Assembly (NCBI GenBank): GCA_037380725.1
Contig: JARRRL010000017.1
Location: forward strand, 1 to 28,367
Direction: 5' to 3'
Source of the DNA: JARRRL01 sp037380725
GTDB lineage: Bacteria > Pseudomonadota > Gammaproteobacteria > Pseudomonadales > JANQJO01
Length of the DNA stretch: 28,367 nt
Part shown: piece by piece, positions 9,299-17,394 of the stretch
Layout: each line of letters begins with the position of its first letter
How positions within the stretch are numbered: position 1 is the first letter of the stretch
Notes under the pieces: model-generated
Database searches by the model: none
What the model saw: only the letters and a program-made list of their open reading frames with translations
Told to the model about the DNA's origin: nothing
Program-made: the position numbers and the translations under genes

Positions 9299-10030
9299 AT
9301 GGCAAAGAAGGGTGTATATCAAGACCAGCATCAGCGTGTTCAAGAAGACTTAGTTCATCGCTTTGCGCCTTTGGTCAAACGGATTGCCCATCATTTGATG
9401 GCGCGTTTACCGGCAACGGTGTCGGTCGAGGACCTGATCCAGAGTGGCATGATGGGCTTGTTGGAAGCGGCTAAACGCTATGAAGCCAATAAAGGCGCCA
9501 GTTTTGAGACTTACGCCGGTATACGTATTAAAGGCGCGATGTTGGATGAATTGCGCAAAGGCGATTGGACGCCGCGTTCGGTACACCGCAATGCCCGTTT
9601 GGTTTCGGAAACCATGCGAACCTTGTTGCAGCAATTAGGGCGACACCCGACGGACGCCGAGATTGCGGCAGCCCTAGGTATTTCTCAAGCCGACTACCAC
9701 ACCTTGCTCAACGATACGCGGGGAGCACGATTATTTCATTTCAGTGACTTGTCCGAGGAAGACGATGAGTATGTGTTTAAACAAGTCGTGGATCAGGATG
9801 ATTTATTAACGGGTGTTGAACAAGAACGTTTTTGGTCTGGATTGGTGAACGCGATTAAAGGCTTGCCGGAACGAGAACAATTGGTGCTGGCCTTGTATTA
9901 CACCGAAGGACTCAATCTCAAAGAAATTGGTGAAGTTCTGGGCGTCAGCGAATCACGGGTGTCGCAAATTCACACGCAAGCGGCCTTGCGTTTACGCACA
10001 AAAATGGCCGATTGGGTGGATCTTGAGTGA
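9299..10030 (+). CDS. fliA: RNA polymerase sigma factor FliA (sigma-28)
   Basis: FliA directs RNA polymerase to late flagellar genes (flagellin, chemotaxis, motor) once the hook is finished and FlgM is exported. The 243-residue protein has sigma region 2 (DLIQSGMMGLLEAAKRYE, FETYAGIRIKGAMLDELR), region 3 (LGRHPTDAEIAAALG) and the region 4 helix-turn-helix (LNLKEIGEVLGVSESRVSQIH). Family length is about 240-247. The ATG at 9299 is preceded directly by an in-frame GTG at 9296. The ribosome site (GAGAG) is weak for both, so the start could be either. It closes the flhA-flhF-fleN-fliA group; nearly 400 gene-free bases follow. Confidence 0.97.
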   Translation: MAKKGVYQDQHQRVQEDLVHRFAPLVKRIAHHLMARLPATVSVEDLIQSGMMGLLEAAKRYEANKGASFETYAGIRIKGAMLDELRKGDWTPRSVHRNARLVSETMRTLLQQLGRHPTDAEIAAALGISQADYHTLLNDTRGARLFHFSDLSEEDDEYVFKQVVDQDDLLTGVEQERFWSGLVNAIKGLPEREQLVLALYYTEGLNLKEIGEVLGVSESRVSQIHTQAALRLRTKMADWVDLE

Positions 10031-10424
10031 AGGGAATACGTAATGGCGTGCGTAATGCCAATCCGCAATGCGTTTGCCAGCAATGTGCCTATTGCTAGCC
10101 TATTACTGGCCTATTTACGGGCTTATTTACGGGCTTACTATGAGTAGAGTGATGGTATTTATTATGGCATTTCAGCCTGCCACGTGTTTTTTGAACGAAT
10201 CGCGTGAATCGGACTACGCTTATCAATAGTGAATGTCAATGCGCATTGTCCACTGCACGGTCTAACGACACGGTTTACAGCGAGTGGTTTAAGTGTGGTT
10301 CTAGGTGTGATGTTGGCTCGGTTTAGGAAAAGCCTGGGGTGTTGAGTTGAGGAGCTTAAACGGATACGAGGTCTGTTTTGTTTCTCGAGGCTGACGGTCA
10401 GCGGAGAGTTTTTCGGAGGCGGTT
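10031..10424. other. Gene-free spacer between fliA and cheY
   Basis: No coding region is supported in these 394 bases. They include a degenerate 11-12-bp tandem array (10087-10144). They must also hold the promoter for cheY if it is separately transcribed, but I found no match to sigma-28 (TAAA-N15-GCCGATAA) and no correctly spaced sigma-54 element. A TGGCA...CTGC near 10163 is one base too long. Confidence 0.5.
10087..10144 (+). repeat. Degenerate 11-12-bp tandem repeat
   Basis: Five consecutive units begin with GCCTATT or GCTTAYT at intervals of 11, 11, 12 and 12 bases. The last full units read GCCTATTTACGG and GCTTATTTACGG. Confidence 0.7.
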
Positions 10425-10811
10425 TTGGACAAAAATATGAAAATTCTCATTGTTGATGATTTTTCTACAATGAGAAGGATTATTAAGAATCTACTGAGAG
10501 ACTTGGGGTTTACCAATACGGATGAGGCGGACGATGGTCAAAGCGCCTTGCCGATGTTGCAAACGGGCCGATTTGATTTTCTGGTTACCGATTGGAATAT
10601 GCCGGGCATGACTGGTATTGATTTGCTGAAAGCGGTGCGTGCGGAAAGCAAGATCGCCACATTGCCGGTGCTGATGGTGACCGCTGAGGCCAAGCGCGAG
10701 CAAATTATCGAAGCCGCGCAAGCGGGGGTGAACGGGTATGTGGTTAAACCGTTCACGGCAGCCGTGCTGAAAGAGAAAATCGAAAAAATATTTGAACGGG
10801 TGGAAGTTTGA
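10425..10811 (+). CDS. cheY: Chemotaxis response regulator CheY
   Basis: CheY is the phosphorylated messenger that binds the flagellar switch protein FliM and changes rotation. The 128-residue single receiver domain has the acid pair Asp11-Asp12, the phosphorylated Asp56 (VTDWNMPGM), Thr86 and Lys108 (VVKPF). It starts at a TTG codon: GGAGG lies five bases before it, whereas the next ATG (10437) would be 17 bases from that site. The resulting N terminus MDKNMKILIVDDF matches CheY of related gammaproteobacteria. cheZ follows after a 118-base spacer full of 13-bp repeats. Confidence 0.97.
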   Translation: MDKNMKILIVDDFSTMRRIIKNLLRDLGFTNTDEADDGQSALPMLQTGRFDFLVTDWNMPGMTGIDLLKAVRAESKIATLPVLMVTAEAKREQIIEAAQAGVNGYVVKPFTAAVLKEKIEKIFERVEV

Positions 10812-10842
10812 ATGCGGTAGCAAGCTGCAACGCAACAAGCTG

Positions 10843-10907
10843 CAAAGCAAGATGTCAAAGCAAGATGTCAAAGCAAGACGTCAATGCAAAATGCAGAAAT
10901 ACAATGC
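10843..10907 (+). repeat. 13-bp tandem repeat between cheY and cheZ
   Basis: Five adjacent 13-base units begin at 10843, 10856, 10869, 10882 and 10895. The first two are identical (CAAAGCAAGATGT), the third differs by one base, and the last two are more diverged. A CAAGCTGCAA pair lies just upstream. The array occupies the whole space before the cheZ ribosome site. Confidence 0.85.
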
Positions 10908-10929
10908 ACAAAAATAGGTGTCTGGTCTC

Positions 10930-11727
10930 ATGAGTCAACAATCATCAATTGCTGAATGTGCTAAGGAAGTGATACTGAAACTCGAAACGGGTGATCAAGC
11001 GGGCGCGCTGATGGCGGTTGAGGATTTGAATCGCGCTCGTGATCACGCTTTGTATCATGAAATTGGTAAGTTAACGCGGCACGTGCACAACGCCATCGTT
11101 AATTTTGAAATTGAACAAACCCCCGAAAACGAGGAAACCCAGGAGACGTTGGACGGTACGTCGGAACCGGTTAAAACCACTTCTCGCATTCACGATGCAT
11201 CGGATCGTCTCGAATTTGTGATTGAGACTACGGAGAATGCGGCAAATAAAACGATGGATATGGTGGAAGACACCATCCCCATTGCGGATGAATTGGGTGC
11301 GACGGCGCAAAAATTGCGTGGTGAGTGGAAGCGCTTGTTGAATCGGGATATGTCGCCGGGTGAATTTCGTGATTTGTATAAGCAAATTGATACTTTTTTG
11401 GCTTTTACGGAAGCAAAAGCATCGGGCATTAATACGAATTTAACATCCATTCTGATGGCGCAGGACTTCCAAGACATCACGGGGCAAGTGTTGAAAAAAG
11501 TCATCACACTGGTTCACGAAGTGGAGGATAACTTGGTCGGACTGGTGAAACTGGCTTCGAGTTTCCAAGGTTTCACGCCCGAGAGACTGGATGTGGAGGA
11601 GCTTGAAATGCAGGTTAGGAAAGAGAAAGAATATTTGGAAGGTCCGGTGGTGAAAGGCGAAGCACGCCAGGATGTGGTGAACAATCAAGATGAGGTGGAT
11701 GATTTGCTTTCCAGTCTTGGTTTTTAA
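10930..11727 (+). CDS. cheZ: CheY-phosphate phosphatase CheZ
   Basis: CheZ removes phosphate from CheY and ends the signal. The 265-residue protein is mostly helical. It has the catalytic motif MAQDFQDITGQ, where Asp182 and Gln186 correspond to E. coli Asp143 and Gln147. Its C-terminal CheY-binding tail VDDLLSSLGF is almost identical to that of enteric CheZ. The ATG at 10930 is preferred, with AGGTG about 11 bases upstream. An in-frame GTG at 10918 overlaps that site and is less likely. It sits between cheY and cheA as in Pseudomonas and Vibrio. Confidence 0.96.
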   Translation: MSQQSSIAECAKEVILKLETGDQAGALMAVEDLNRARDHALYHEIGKLTRHVHNAIVNFEIEQTPENEETQETLDGTSEPVKTTSRIHDASDRLEFVIETTENAANKTMDMVEDTIPIADELGATAQKLRGEWKRLLNRDMSPGEFRDLYKQIDTFLAFTEAKASGINTNLTSILMAQDFQDITGQVLKKVITLVHEVEDNLVGLVKLASSFQGFTPERLDVEELEMQVRKEKEYLEGPVVKGEARQDVVNNQDEVDDLLSSLGF

Positions 11728-11848
11728 TGTCGGCGTGAATGCATAGGGATCTTGGCAAGGGTGCCCTTGGGTAAAGTTGTTCCGGTGAAGTTCCAAGACA
11801 AACAAAGCGAACAAGACAAAGAAGAAAGGAAAGGGAAGGAGCGGGAAG

Positions 11849-14014
11849 ATGAGCTTTGGTGCTGATGAAGAAATTCTCCAGGATTTCCTGCTTGAAGCCG
11901 GGGAAATACTTGAGAAGCTATCAGAGCAGTTGGTGGATTTGGAGAATCATGGCGATGATCATGAACTTCTCAATGCGATTTTTCGTGGTTTTCACACAAT
12001 AAAGGGTGGAGCGGGGTTCTTGCAGCTCGACGCCTTGGTGGAGCTGTGTCACATTGCGGAGAACGTTTTTGATGATTTGCGAAACGGTAAATTTACCGTT
12101 AATGCTGAAATCATGGATGTGGTGCTGTTGGTGCTCGATGCCGTAAATGATATGTTTTCGGCAGTCAGTAATCGCTGTGCGCCCTCACCAGCTGATCGAC
12201 AATTGATTGGAAAACTCGAAGCGATTGTGCGCGGTGAGATGAGTCAGGGGGGAGGGGGGGCGTCAACAACAGAACCCACTGCCCACAGTGAGCCGACTCG
12301 TGAAGTTCAGCCAGAACCAGAACCAGAACCAGAGTTGAACGATGTCACGACGACCCCTACGGAACAAACGGAGACGGGTGACAATGATGAAATATCGGAA
12401 TCGGAATTTGAGAGGCTGTTAAATGAATTGCACGGTGTTGGGGGTGTGCCGGGACGCCGCTCGGAAAGCATCGATGAGGCCAATTCGACTACAGCTATCT
12501 CAGATGATTCTGGAGCGTGTGCAGATTTAGGAGGGCGTGGTGATGAAGTGACGCCTTATGATCCGAATCGTGTGGCGCAGATTATCAATAGTTCGGATGA
12601 CGAAATCTCGGATGATGAGTTTGAGTCACTGTTAGATGCCTTACATGGCGAGGGGAAATCCATCAGCGCTGGGGCGAAAACGAAGACGTCGGAGCCGGAT
12701 GTGGTGCCGCGTGAACCAGTGGAGTCGATGCCAGCGTCCGCTTCCCGAGCACCTTCGCCTTCCTCTGAGCCCTCATCTGCTTCAAGCACGGCTCAAACAC
12801 CAGCGACAGCGGCTAATAAGCCACCGGGTAAAGAGTCGGCGTTGGCGGCGGAAACGACCGTGCGGGTTTACACACATCGTCTTGATGAAATCATGAACAT
12901 GGTGGGTGAACTGGTTTTAGTGCGCAATCGTTTGGTGCGATTAGGACTGAAAAGTTCGAATGAAGCGATGACGAAAGCGGTGGCTAATTTGGATGTGGTC
13001 ACGGCGGATTTGCAAACGTCCGTGATGAAAACGCGCATGCAGCCCATTAAAAAAGTGTTTGGTCGCTTTCCGCGCGTGGTGCGTGATTTGGCGCGGAGTC
13101 TGAAGAAAGAAGTTAATTTGGAATTGCGCGGCGAAGAGACCGATTTGGATAAAAATTTAGTTGATGCACTGGCTGATCCTTTGGTGCATTTGGTCCGCAA
13201 TGCGGTTGATCATGGCATTGAAAGTCCAGAAACGCGTGAGGCGATGGGAAAAAACCGTCAGGGCAAGGTGATTCTTTCCGCTGAGCAGGAAGGCGATCAC
13301 ATCGCATTGACGATTTCCGATGACGGTGGTGGGATGGATGCGGATGTGCTGCGCGTCAAGGCGGTTGACAAAGGATTAATGGATCAAGAAGCAGCGGAGC
13401 GCTTGTCGGATTTTGATGCGTACAATTTGATTTTTGCTCCGGGTTTCTCGACGCGTGAGGAAATATCCGATGTGTCGGGGCGAGGCGTGGGCATGGATGT
13501 GGTGAAAACGACCATTACCCAGCTAAACGGCACCATTGATGTGCAATCCGAGAAAGGGAAAGGCTCGGTGATTGCGGTTAAAGTGCCGCTGACATTGGCG
13601 ATCATGCCAACCCTGATGGTCATGCTGGGTAAGCAAACTTTTGCGTTACCGCTGGTCAATGTGAATGAAATTTTTCATTTGGACTTGTCGATGACGAATT
13701 GCGTCGACGGTCAGGAAGTCGTGATCGTGCGCGAAAAAGCGTTGCCGCTGTTTCACCTGAAACGGTGGTTGGTGGCCGATGCGTCTGCGGAGGATGAGCG
13801 GGAAGGCCATGTGGTGATTGTTGCCGTGGGCACTCAAAAAGTGGGTTTTGTGGTGGACCAGTTGATTGGTCAAGAAGAAGTGGTGATCAAACCTCTTGGT
13901 AGAATGTTGAATGGTACGGCGGGTATGGCAGGTGCGACCATTACGGGCGATGGTCGCATCGCTTTAATTTTGGATATTCCCAGCATGTTGAACCGTTACG
14001 CCGCTTGTGCGTAA
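11849..14014 (+). CDS. cheA: Chemotaxis histidine kinase CheA
   Basis: CheA autophosphorylates under control of chemoreceptors and CheW and passes phosphate to CheY. The 721-residue protein has an N-terminal HPt (P1) domain with phospho-acceptor His49 in FHTIKGGAGF. A long acidic low-complexity linker (about 130-325) follows, with no recognisable P2 fold. Next come the dimerisation helices (RLDEIMNMVGELVLVRNRL), the ATPase boxes (HLVRNAVDHG, SDDGGGMD, GRGVGMDVV) and a CheW-like P5 domain to the end. The linker carries two copies of an acidic motif, DDEIS..EFE.LL..LHG, plus PE repeats and a G-rich tract. A purine-rich GGAAGGAG stretch precedes the ATG. motC starts only 46 bases after the stop, in the place where cheB is normally found. 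Confidence 0.97.
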   Translation: MSFGADEEILQDFLLEAGEILEKLSEQLVDLENHGDDHELLNAIFRGFHTIKGGAGFLQLDALVELCHIAENVFDDLRNGKFTVNAEIMDVVLLVLDAVNDMFSAVSNRCAPSPADRQLIGKLEAIVRGEMSQGGGGASTTEPTAHSEPTREVQPEPEPEPELNDVTTTPTEQTETGDNDEISESEFERLLNELHGVGGVPGRRSESIDEANSTTAISDDSGACADLGGRGDEVTPYDPNRVAQIINSSDDEISDDEFESLLDALHGEGKSISAGAKTKTSEPDVVPREPVESMPASASRAPSPSSEPSSASSTAQTPATAANKPPGKESALAAETTVRVYTHRLDEIMNMVGELVLVRNRLVRLGLKSSNEAMTKAVANLDVVTADLQTSVMKTRMQPIKKVFGRFPRVVRDLARSLKKEVNLELRGEETDLDKNLVDALADPLVHLVRNAVDHGIESPETREAMGKNRQGKVILSAEQEGDHIALTISDDGGGMDADVLRVKAVDKGLMDQEAAERLSDFDAYNLIFAPGFSTREEISDVSGRGVGMDVVKTTITQLNGTIDVQSEKGKGSVIAVKVPLTLAIMPTLMVMLGKQTFALPLVNVNEIFHLDLSMTNCVDGQEVVIVREKALPLFHLKRWLVADASAEDEREGHVVIVAVGTQKVGFVVDQLIGQEEVVIKPLGRMLNGTAGMAGATITGDGRIALILDIPSMLNRYAACA
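12247..12260 (+). repeat. G-rich tract (G6-A-G7) in the cheA linker
   Basis: Six G, one A and seven G follow each other in the part of cheA coding for the linker after the HPt domain. Gain or loss of one G would shift the frame and remove the kinase domain. The frame is intact in this sequence. Confidence 0.8.
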
Positions 14015-14060
14015 TGCCGCTTGTGTGTAATAAGGAGCAGCAGGACAAAGGAAATTTGGC

Positions 14061-14897
14061 GTGGATGTCCTGAGTATTTTAGGCGCGTTTCTGGGCGTGC
14101 TGGCGATCGTGGGCGGCAATCTACTGGAAGGCGGCCAGGTCAGCAATTTATTTAATGGCGCGGCGGCGGTCATTGTGTTAGGTGGCACTGTGGGTGCCGC
14201 GATGCTTCAAACACCATTGCCCATTTTTCGTGAGGCGATGGGCATGGCCAAATGGATGTTCCTGCCTCCCATTCCCGATTTAGCGGCAGCCATTCATCGT
14301 GTGACGCAGTGGAGTTACGTGTCGCGTCGAGAGGGACTGTTGGGCTTGGAGCGTTATGTGGACGCGGAACAAGATCCTTTCGCTCGACGCGGGTTGATTT
14401 TACTGGTTGATGGCGCGGAGCCGGAAGCCATTCGCACGGTTTTGGAAACCGGTCTATACGCTTCCGAAAATCATGCCTTGCAAGCGGCGCAGGTGTACGA
14501 GTGCATGGGGGGCTATGCCCCCACGATGGGTATTATTGGCGCGGTGATGGGCTTGATTCACGTGATGGGCAATTTAGCGGATCCCGGTAAACTCGGTGCT
14601 GGTATTGCGACCGCGTTTGTGGCCACGATTTACGGTGTGGCGGTGGCCAATTTAATTTTATTACCCATCGCAAACAAATTAAAAATTCGGGTGCAGCACA
14701 TGACGCAGTTGCAAGAATTGGTGATCGAGGGTTTGACCAGCATTGCGGAAGGTGAAAATCCACGCGCCATTGAAATGAAATTACAGGGCTACGTCGAACG
14801 ATCATCGTTACAGGGCGCGATAACGCGCGACAACATGACGCGCGACAACACGACGCGCGATAGCAGTGAGAATACGGTGCACGATGACGCTTTGTAG
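14061..14897 (+). CDS. motC: Flagellar stator protein MotC (MotA family)
   Basis: MotC is the MotA-type subunit of the second stator pair in Pseudomonas-like bacteria; with MotD it forms the ion channel that powers rotation. The 278-residue protein has four hydrophobic segments: about 5-20 and 33-50 near the N terminus, then 150-170 (GIIGAVMGLIHVM) and 182-202 (TAFVATIYGVAVANLILLP). A cytoplasmic loop with charged residues separates the pairs. It starts at GTG 14061, eight bases after AAGGA; the ATG at 14065 is out of frame. The tail beyond the conserved domain has three 15-bp repeats encoding TRDNM, TRDNT, TRDSS. It follows cheA directly. Confidence 0.94.
   Translation: MDVLSILGAFLGVLAIVGGNLLEGGQVSNLFNGAAAVIVLGGTVGAAMLQTPLPIFREAMGMAKWMFLPPIPDLAAAIHRVTQWSYVSRREGLLGLERYVDAEQDPFARRGLILLVDGAEPEAIRTVLETGLYASENHALQAAQVYECMGGYAPTMGIIGAVMGLIHVMGNLADPGKLGAGIATAFVATIYGVAVANLILLPIANKLKIRVQHMTQLQELVIEGLTSIAEGENPRAIEMKLQGYVERSSLQGAITRDNMTRDNTTRDSSENTVHDDAL
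14823..14866 (+). repeat. 15-bp tandem repeat at the 3' end of motC
   Basis: Units starting at 14823, 14838 and 14853 share ACGCGCGAYARCA and encode TRDNM/TRDNT/TRDSS after the conserved stator domain. The frame is kept. Confidence 0.8.
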
Positions 14898-15024
14898 TCA
14901 AAAGAGTGTCATTAAAAGAGTAAAATTTAAACAGTGAAATTTAAATGATGTCGTTGAGATGAGCGTATCGAGATGATGTCAAGGTGAACCACCCACACGG
15001 GTCGGGAGCAACAGCGAGACGAGC

Positions 15025-15858
15025 ATGAGCAGGTTGGTGAGGCGGGCGCGCACGACGGAGACCGTGACGAATCGGGATCGATGGGTGGTGTCTTATGCGG
15101 ATTTTGTCACGCTTTTATTCGCATTTTTTGTCGTGATGTACTCGGTTTCTTCCGTGAATGAGGGCAAGTATCAGGTACTGACTCAAACGTTCAAAGAGAC
15201 GTTCAGTGGCCAGGGTAAACCTTTCATATCGTTACCCTTGAGTGAGCGCGATCCCATTCCTTTAATCCATTCGACGCGGTTTTTACCGATACCACGTCTG
15301 GATGATTACAACGCTGAGCGTGACTTGCAGTACAACGCTGAGCGTGACTTGCGGGAATTGGGCGAGCAGATTGAGCAGACGTTCAGCGATTGGATTGATT
15401 TGGAGCAATTGCACGTGGAGACCAACTCTTTGTGGATTGAAGTAGATATTAAGAGCAAAGTGTTGTTTCAAACGGGTGATGCGACCCCCAGTGACGCGTC
15501 GCGTCAAGTGTTGTTGGCCCTAGCGGCCTTGTTGCGTGATCGCACCAATCCGGTTCACGTTGAAGGTTTCACGGACGATGTTCCCATTCAAAATGAGCAG
15601 TACCCCAGTAATTGGGAGTTATCGACGGCGCGTGCGGCAGCGGTGGTTCGGGTGCTGATTGAAGGTGGCGTGGGACCTGAACGCTTGGCCGCTGTGGGCT
15701 ATGGTGAATTTCAGCCTCAGTCCAGCAACGAGACCGAAGCGGGGCGCAGTCAAAATCGTCGAGTGGCGTTGATCATTTCGCAAGACAGCTCGGTACGTCG
15801 TACGTTCGGTGCGCGTCACGTGGATGCCATGGAAAACGCGCCGACGTCTCATCGCTAG
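15025..15858 (+). CDS. motD: Flagellar stator protein MotD (MotB family)
   Basis: MotD anchors the MotC/MotD stator to peptidoglycan and holds the ion-carrying aspartate. The 277-residue protein has a basic N terminus. Next is one membrane helix with the critical Asp26 (VSYADFVTLLFAFFVVMYS), then a periplasmic linker and an OmpA/MotB peptidoglycan-binding domain (VEGFTDDVPI, NWELSTARAAAVVRVL, SQNRRVALII). The linker contains a 24-bp tandem duplication (YNAERDL twice). The ribosome site before the ATG is weak (GAGACGAG). It is 127 bases after motC. The downstream ParA/Soj gene of the Pseudomonas cluster is missing. Confidence 0.95.
   Translation: MSRLVRRARTTETVTNRDRWVVSYADFVTLLFAFFVVMYSVSSVNEGKYQVLTQTFKETFSGQGKPFISLPLSERDPIPLIHSTRFLPIPRLDDYNAERDLQYNAERDLRELGEQIEQTFSDWIDLEQLHVETNSLWIEVDIKSKVLFQTGDATPSDASRQVLLALAALLRDRTNPVHVEGFTDDVPIQNEQYPSNWELSTARAAAVVRVLIEGGVGPERLAAVGYGEFQPQSSNETEAGRSQNRRVALIISQDSSVRRTFGARHVDAMENAPTSHR
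15307..15354 (+). repeat. 24-bp tandem duplication inside motD
   Basis: 15307-15330 and 15331-15354 differ at one base and encode YNAERDLQ and YNAERDLR in the linker between the membrane helix and the peptidoglycan-binding domain. The near identity suggests a recent event. Confidence 0.9.
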
Positions 15859-16093
15859 GCTGAATCTCGGTGCTATAGTTAATGAGGGTGTGAGGGAATG
15901 AACGCAGTGGGCCAAAGGCGCTGACCATTTCGAAGGACCTGTTGTAATAGCATTGTTTATAAAACACACTGTTTATGAAAGAACAGTTTTTTAATTTCAT
16001 TACGTCGTTTTTACGTGCTTGCCTGTGTCTCTCGTCTGTGGGTGCTCAGGGTGGGTACGGAACCGAAACGGTTTTTATGTTGAGGTAATTATT

Positions 16094-16582
16094 ATGTCGC
16101 AGCCTGCGCAAACTGCAGCCCAGGATGACCCCATTGTTCAGTGGGTTACTTTTAAATTGGCTGATGAAACATACGGCATCAATGTGATGCAAGTGCAGGA
16201 AGTTATACGGGTCACTGATATTGCTCCGGTACCGGGCGCACCGAATTATGTGTTGGGTATTATCAATTTGCGCGGTAAGGTGGTCACGGTGATCGATACG
16301 CGTGAGCGTTTTGGCTTACTGACTGAGGACATGACGGACAATTCTCGCGTTGTGATTATTGAGGCGGGAAAAAGCGTAATTGGTATGTTGGTGGATAGTG
16401 TGGCGGAGGTGGTGTATATCCGTCAGTCAGAAATTGAACAAACGCCTAACGTCGGTAATGAAGAGTCCAACCGATTTATTCAAGGCGTGTGTTACAAAAA
16501 CGAAACGCTCCTCATCTTGGTTGCATTAGATCAGATTTTGACCAGTGAAGAGTGGAGAGATGTTGAAAGTTTGACGAAGTAA
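16094..16582 (+). CDS. cheW: Chemotaxis coupling protein CheW
   Basis: CheW is the adaptor that links chemoreceptors to CheA in the array. The 162-residue product is a single CheW domain with QWVTFKLADETYGINVMQVQ, PVPGAPNYVLGIINLRGKVV and VDSVAEVV. The ATG at 16094 is chosen because GAGGT lies seven bases upstream; the frame is open further upstream without family resemblance. It is 235 bases after motD with no gene between, where parA and the long CheW-like (ParP-type) gene are found in Pseudomonas. Confidence 0.95.
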   Translation: MSQPAQTAAQDDPIVQWVTFKLADETYGINVMQVQEVIRVTDIAPVPGAPNYVLGIINLRGKVVTVIDTRERFGLLTEDMTDNSRVVIIEAGKSVIGMLVDSVAEVVYIRQSEIEQTPNVGNEESNRFIQGVCYKNETLLILVALDQILTSEEWRDVESLTK

Positions 16583-16672
16583 ACGGCATCGATAATCTGA
16601 AATAGATTGCTGTGGGTGCGGCGGTGGCGTGTTGTTTATGGAAAGTAAAAATGGATAAAGGGAGTCTCTAAG

Positions 16673-17185
16673 ATGACTGAGGTGGTGACGCAAAAGGTCG
16701 GAGTGGCGTCCGATGATCAGTTTGTGAGTACGGAAAATTTGACGCGCTGGGCCACGTTTCGTTTGGCGCGGGAGCTATATGGCGTTAATGTGATGCGGGT
16801 TCGTGAGGTGCTGCGTTATTCAGAGATCACGCCTGTTCCCGGTGCGGGGGATCACGTGTTAGGGATTATTAATTTACGCGGTAACGTGGTCACAGTGATC
16901 GATGCACGCCATATGTTTCAAATCGAGTGTTCGGCGGTTTCGGATCGAACCCGTATCGTTATTGTCGAGTCCTGCGAACAGGTCATCGGTGTCTTGGTAG
17001 ATTCGGTGGATGAAGTGGTCGATGTTAAATTAACGGATATTGGGAAACCGCCCAATGTGGGGAATGAGGAAGTGCAGCGTTGTTTTTCTGGCGTTTGCAA
17101 TCATCGGGATGATTTGCTCATTATGATTGATATTGATCAGTTGGTGCAAGATCAACTGGATAGCACGGCGAACAATGTATTGTAA
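16673..17185 (+). CDS. Second CheW-like coupling protein
   Basis: This 170-residue single CheW domain lies 90 bases after cheW and is clearly related to it. The same blocks recur as RWATFRLARELYGVNVM, PVPGAGDHVLGIINLRGNVV and VDSVDEVV. It has a longer N terminus (about 25 residues before the domain) and a diverged loop after VIDARHMFQ. GGGAG eight bases before the ATG supports the start. It may be a local duplicate of cheW or a shortened counterpart of the CheW-like gene that usually accompanies parA. It could serve a different receptor set or only stabilise the array. An assembly gap follows 132 bases downstream. Confidence 0.9.
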   Translation: MTEVVTQKVGVASDDQFVSTENLTRWATFRLARELYGVNVMRVREVLRYSEITPVPGAGDHVLGIINLRGNVVTVIDARHMFQIECSAVSDRTRIVIVESCEQVIGVLVDSVDEVVDVKLTDIGKPPNVGNEEVQRCFSGVCNHRDDLLIMIDIDQLVQDQLDSTANNVL

Positions 17186-17317
17186 TTCCAAGTCTTTTTC
17201 TCCCTCTGTTTTGTGTTGCTGTGTTCAGCAGCATCTCCCCGACGTTTTGTTTTTCGGCATGGACTGACTTCGGGTCATCGTCAGGGTCATTGGCTGAGTA
17301 CGCGTACGGTTTGGCTT

Positions 17318-17339
17318 NNNNNNNNNNNNNNNNNNNNNN
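17318..17339. other. Assembly gap (22 N)
   Basis: A run of 22 undetermined bases lies between the second cheW-like gene and the DUF2802 gene. The spacer is non-coding on both sides, so probably no gene is interrupted, but the real distance is unknown. Confidence 0.99.
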
Positions 17340-17394
17340 CATCAAATTTGCAGTATCTAATTTGCAGTGTGTTGTCGGCGTGGAGGAGTGTGTG

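Noticed and set aside
10158..10180. Sigma-54 promoter before cheY (TGGCA...CTGC)
   Set aside because: The distance between GG and GC is one base too long for RpoN, and no other element supports it.
10843..10907. CRISPR array in the 13-bp repeats
   Set aside because: The units are adjacent without spacers and too short; this is a simple tandem repeat.
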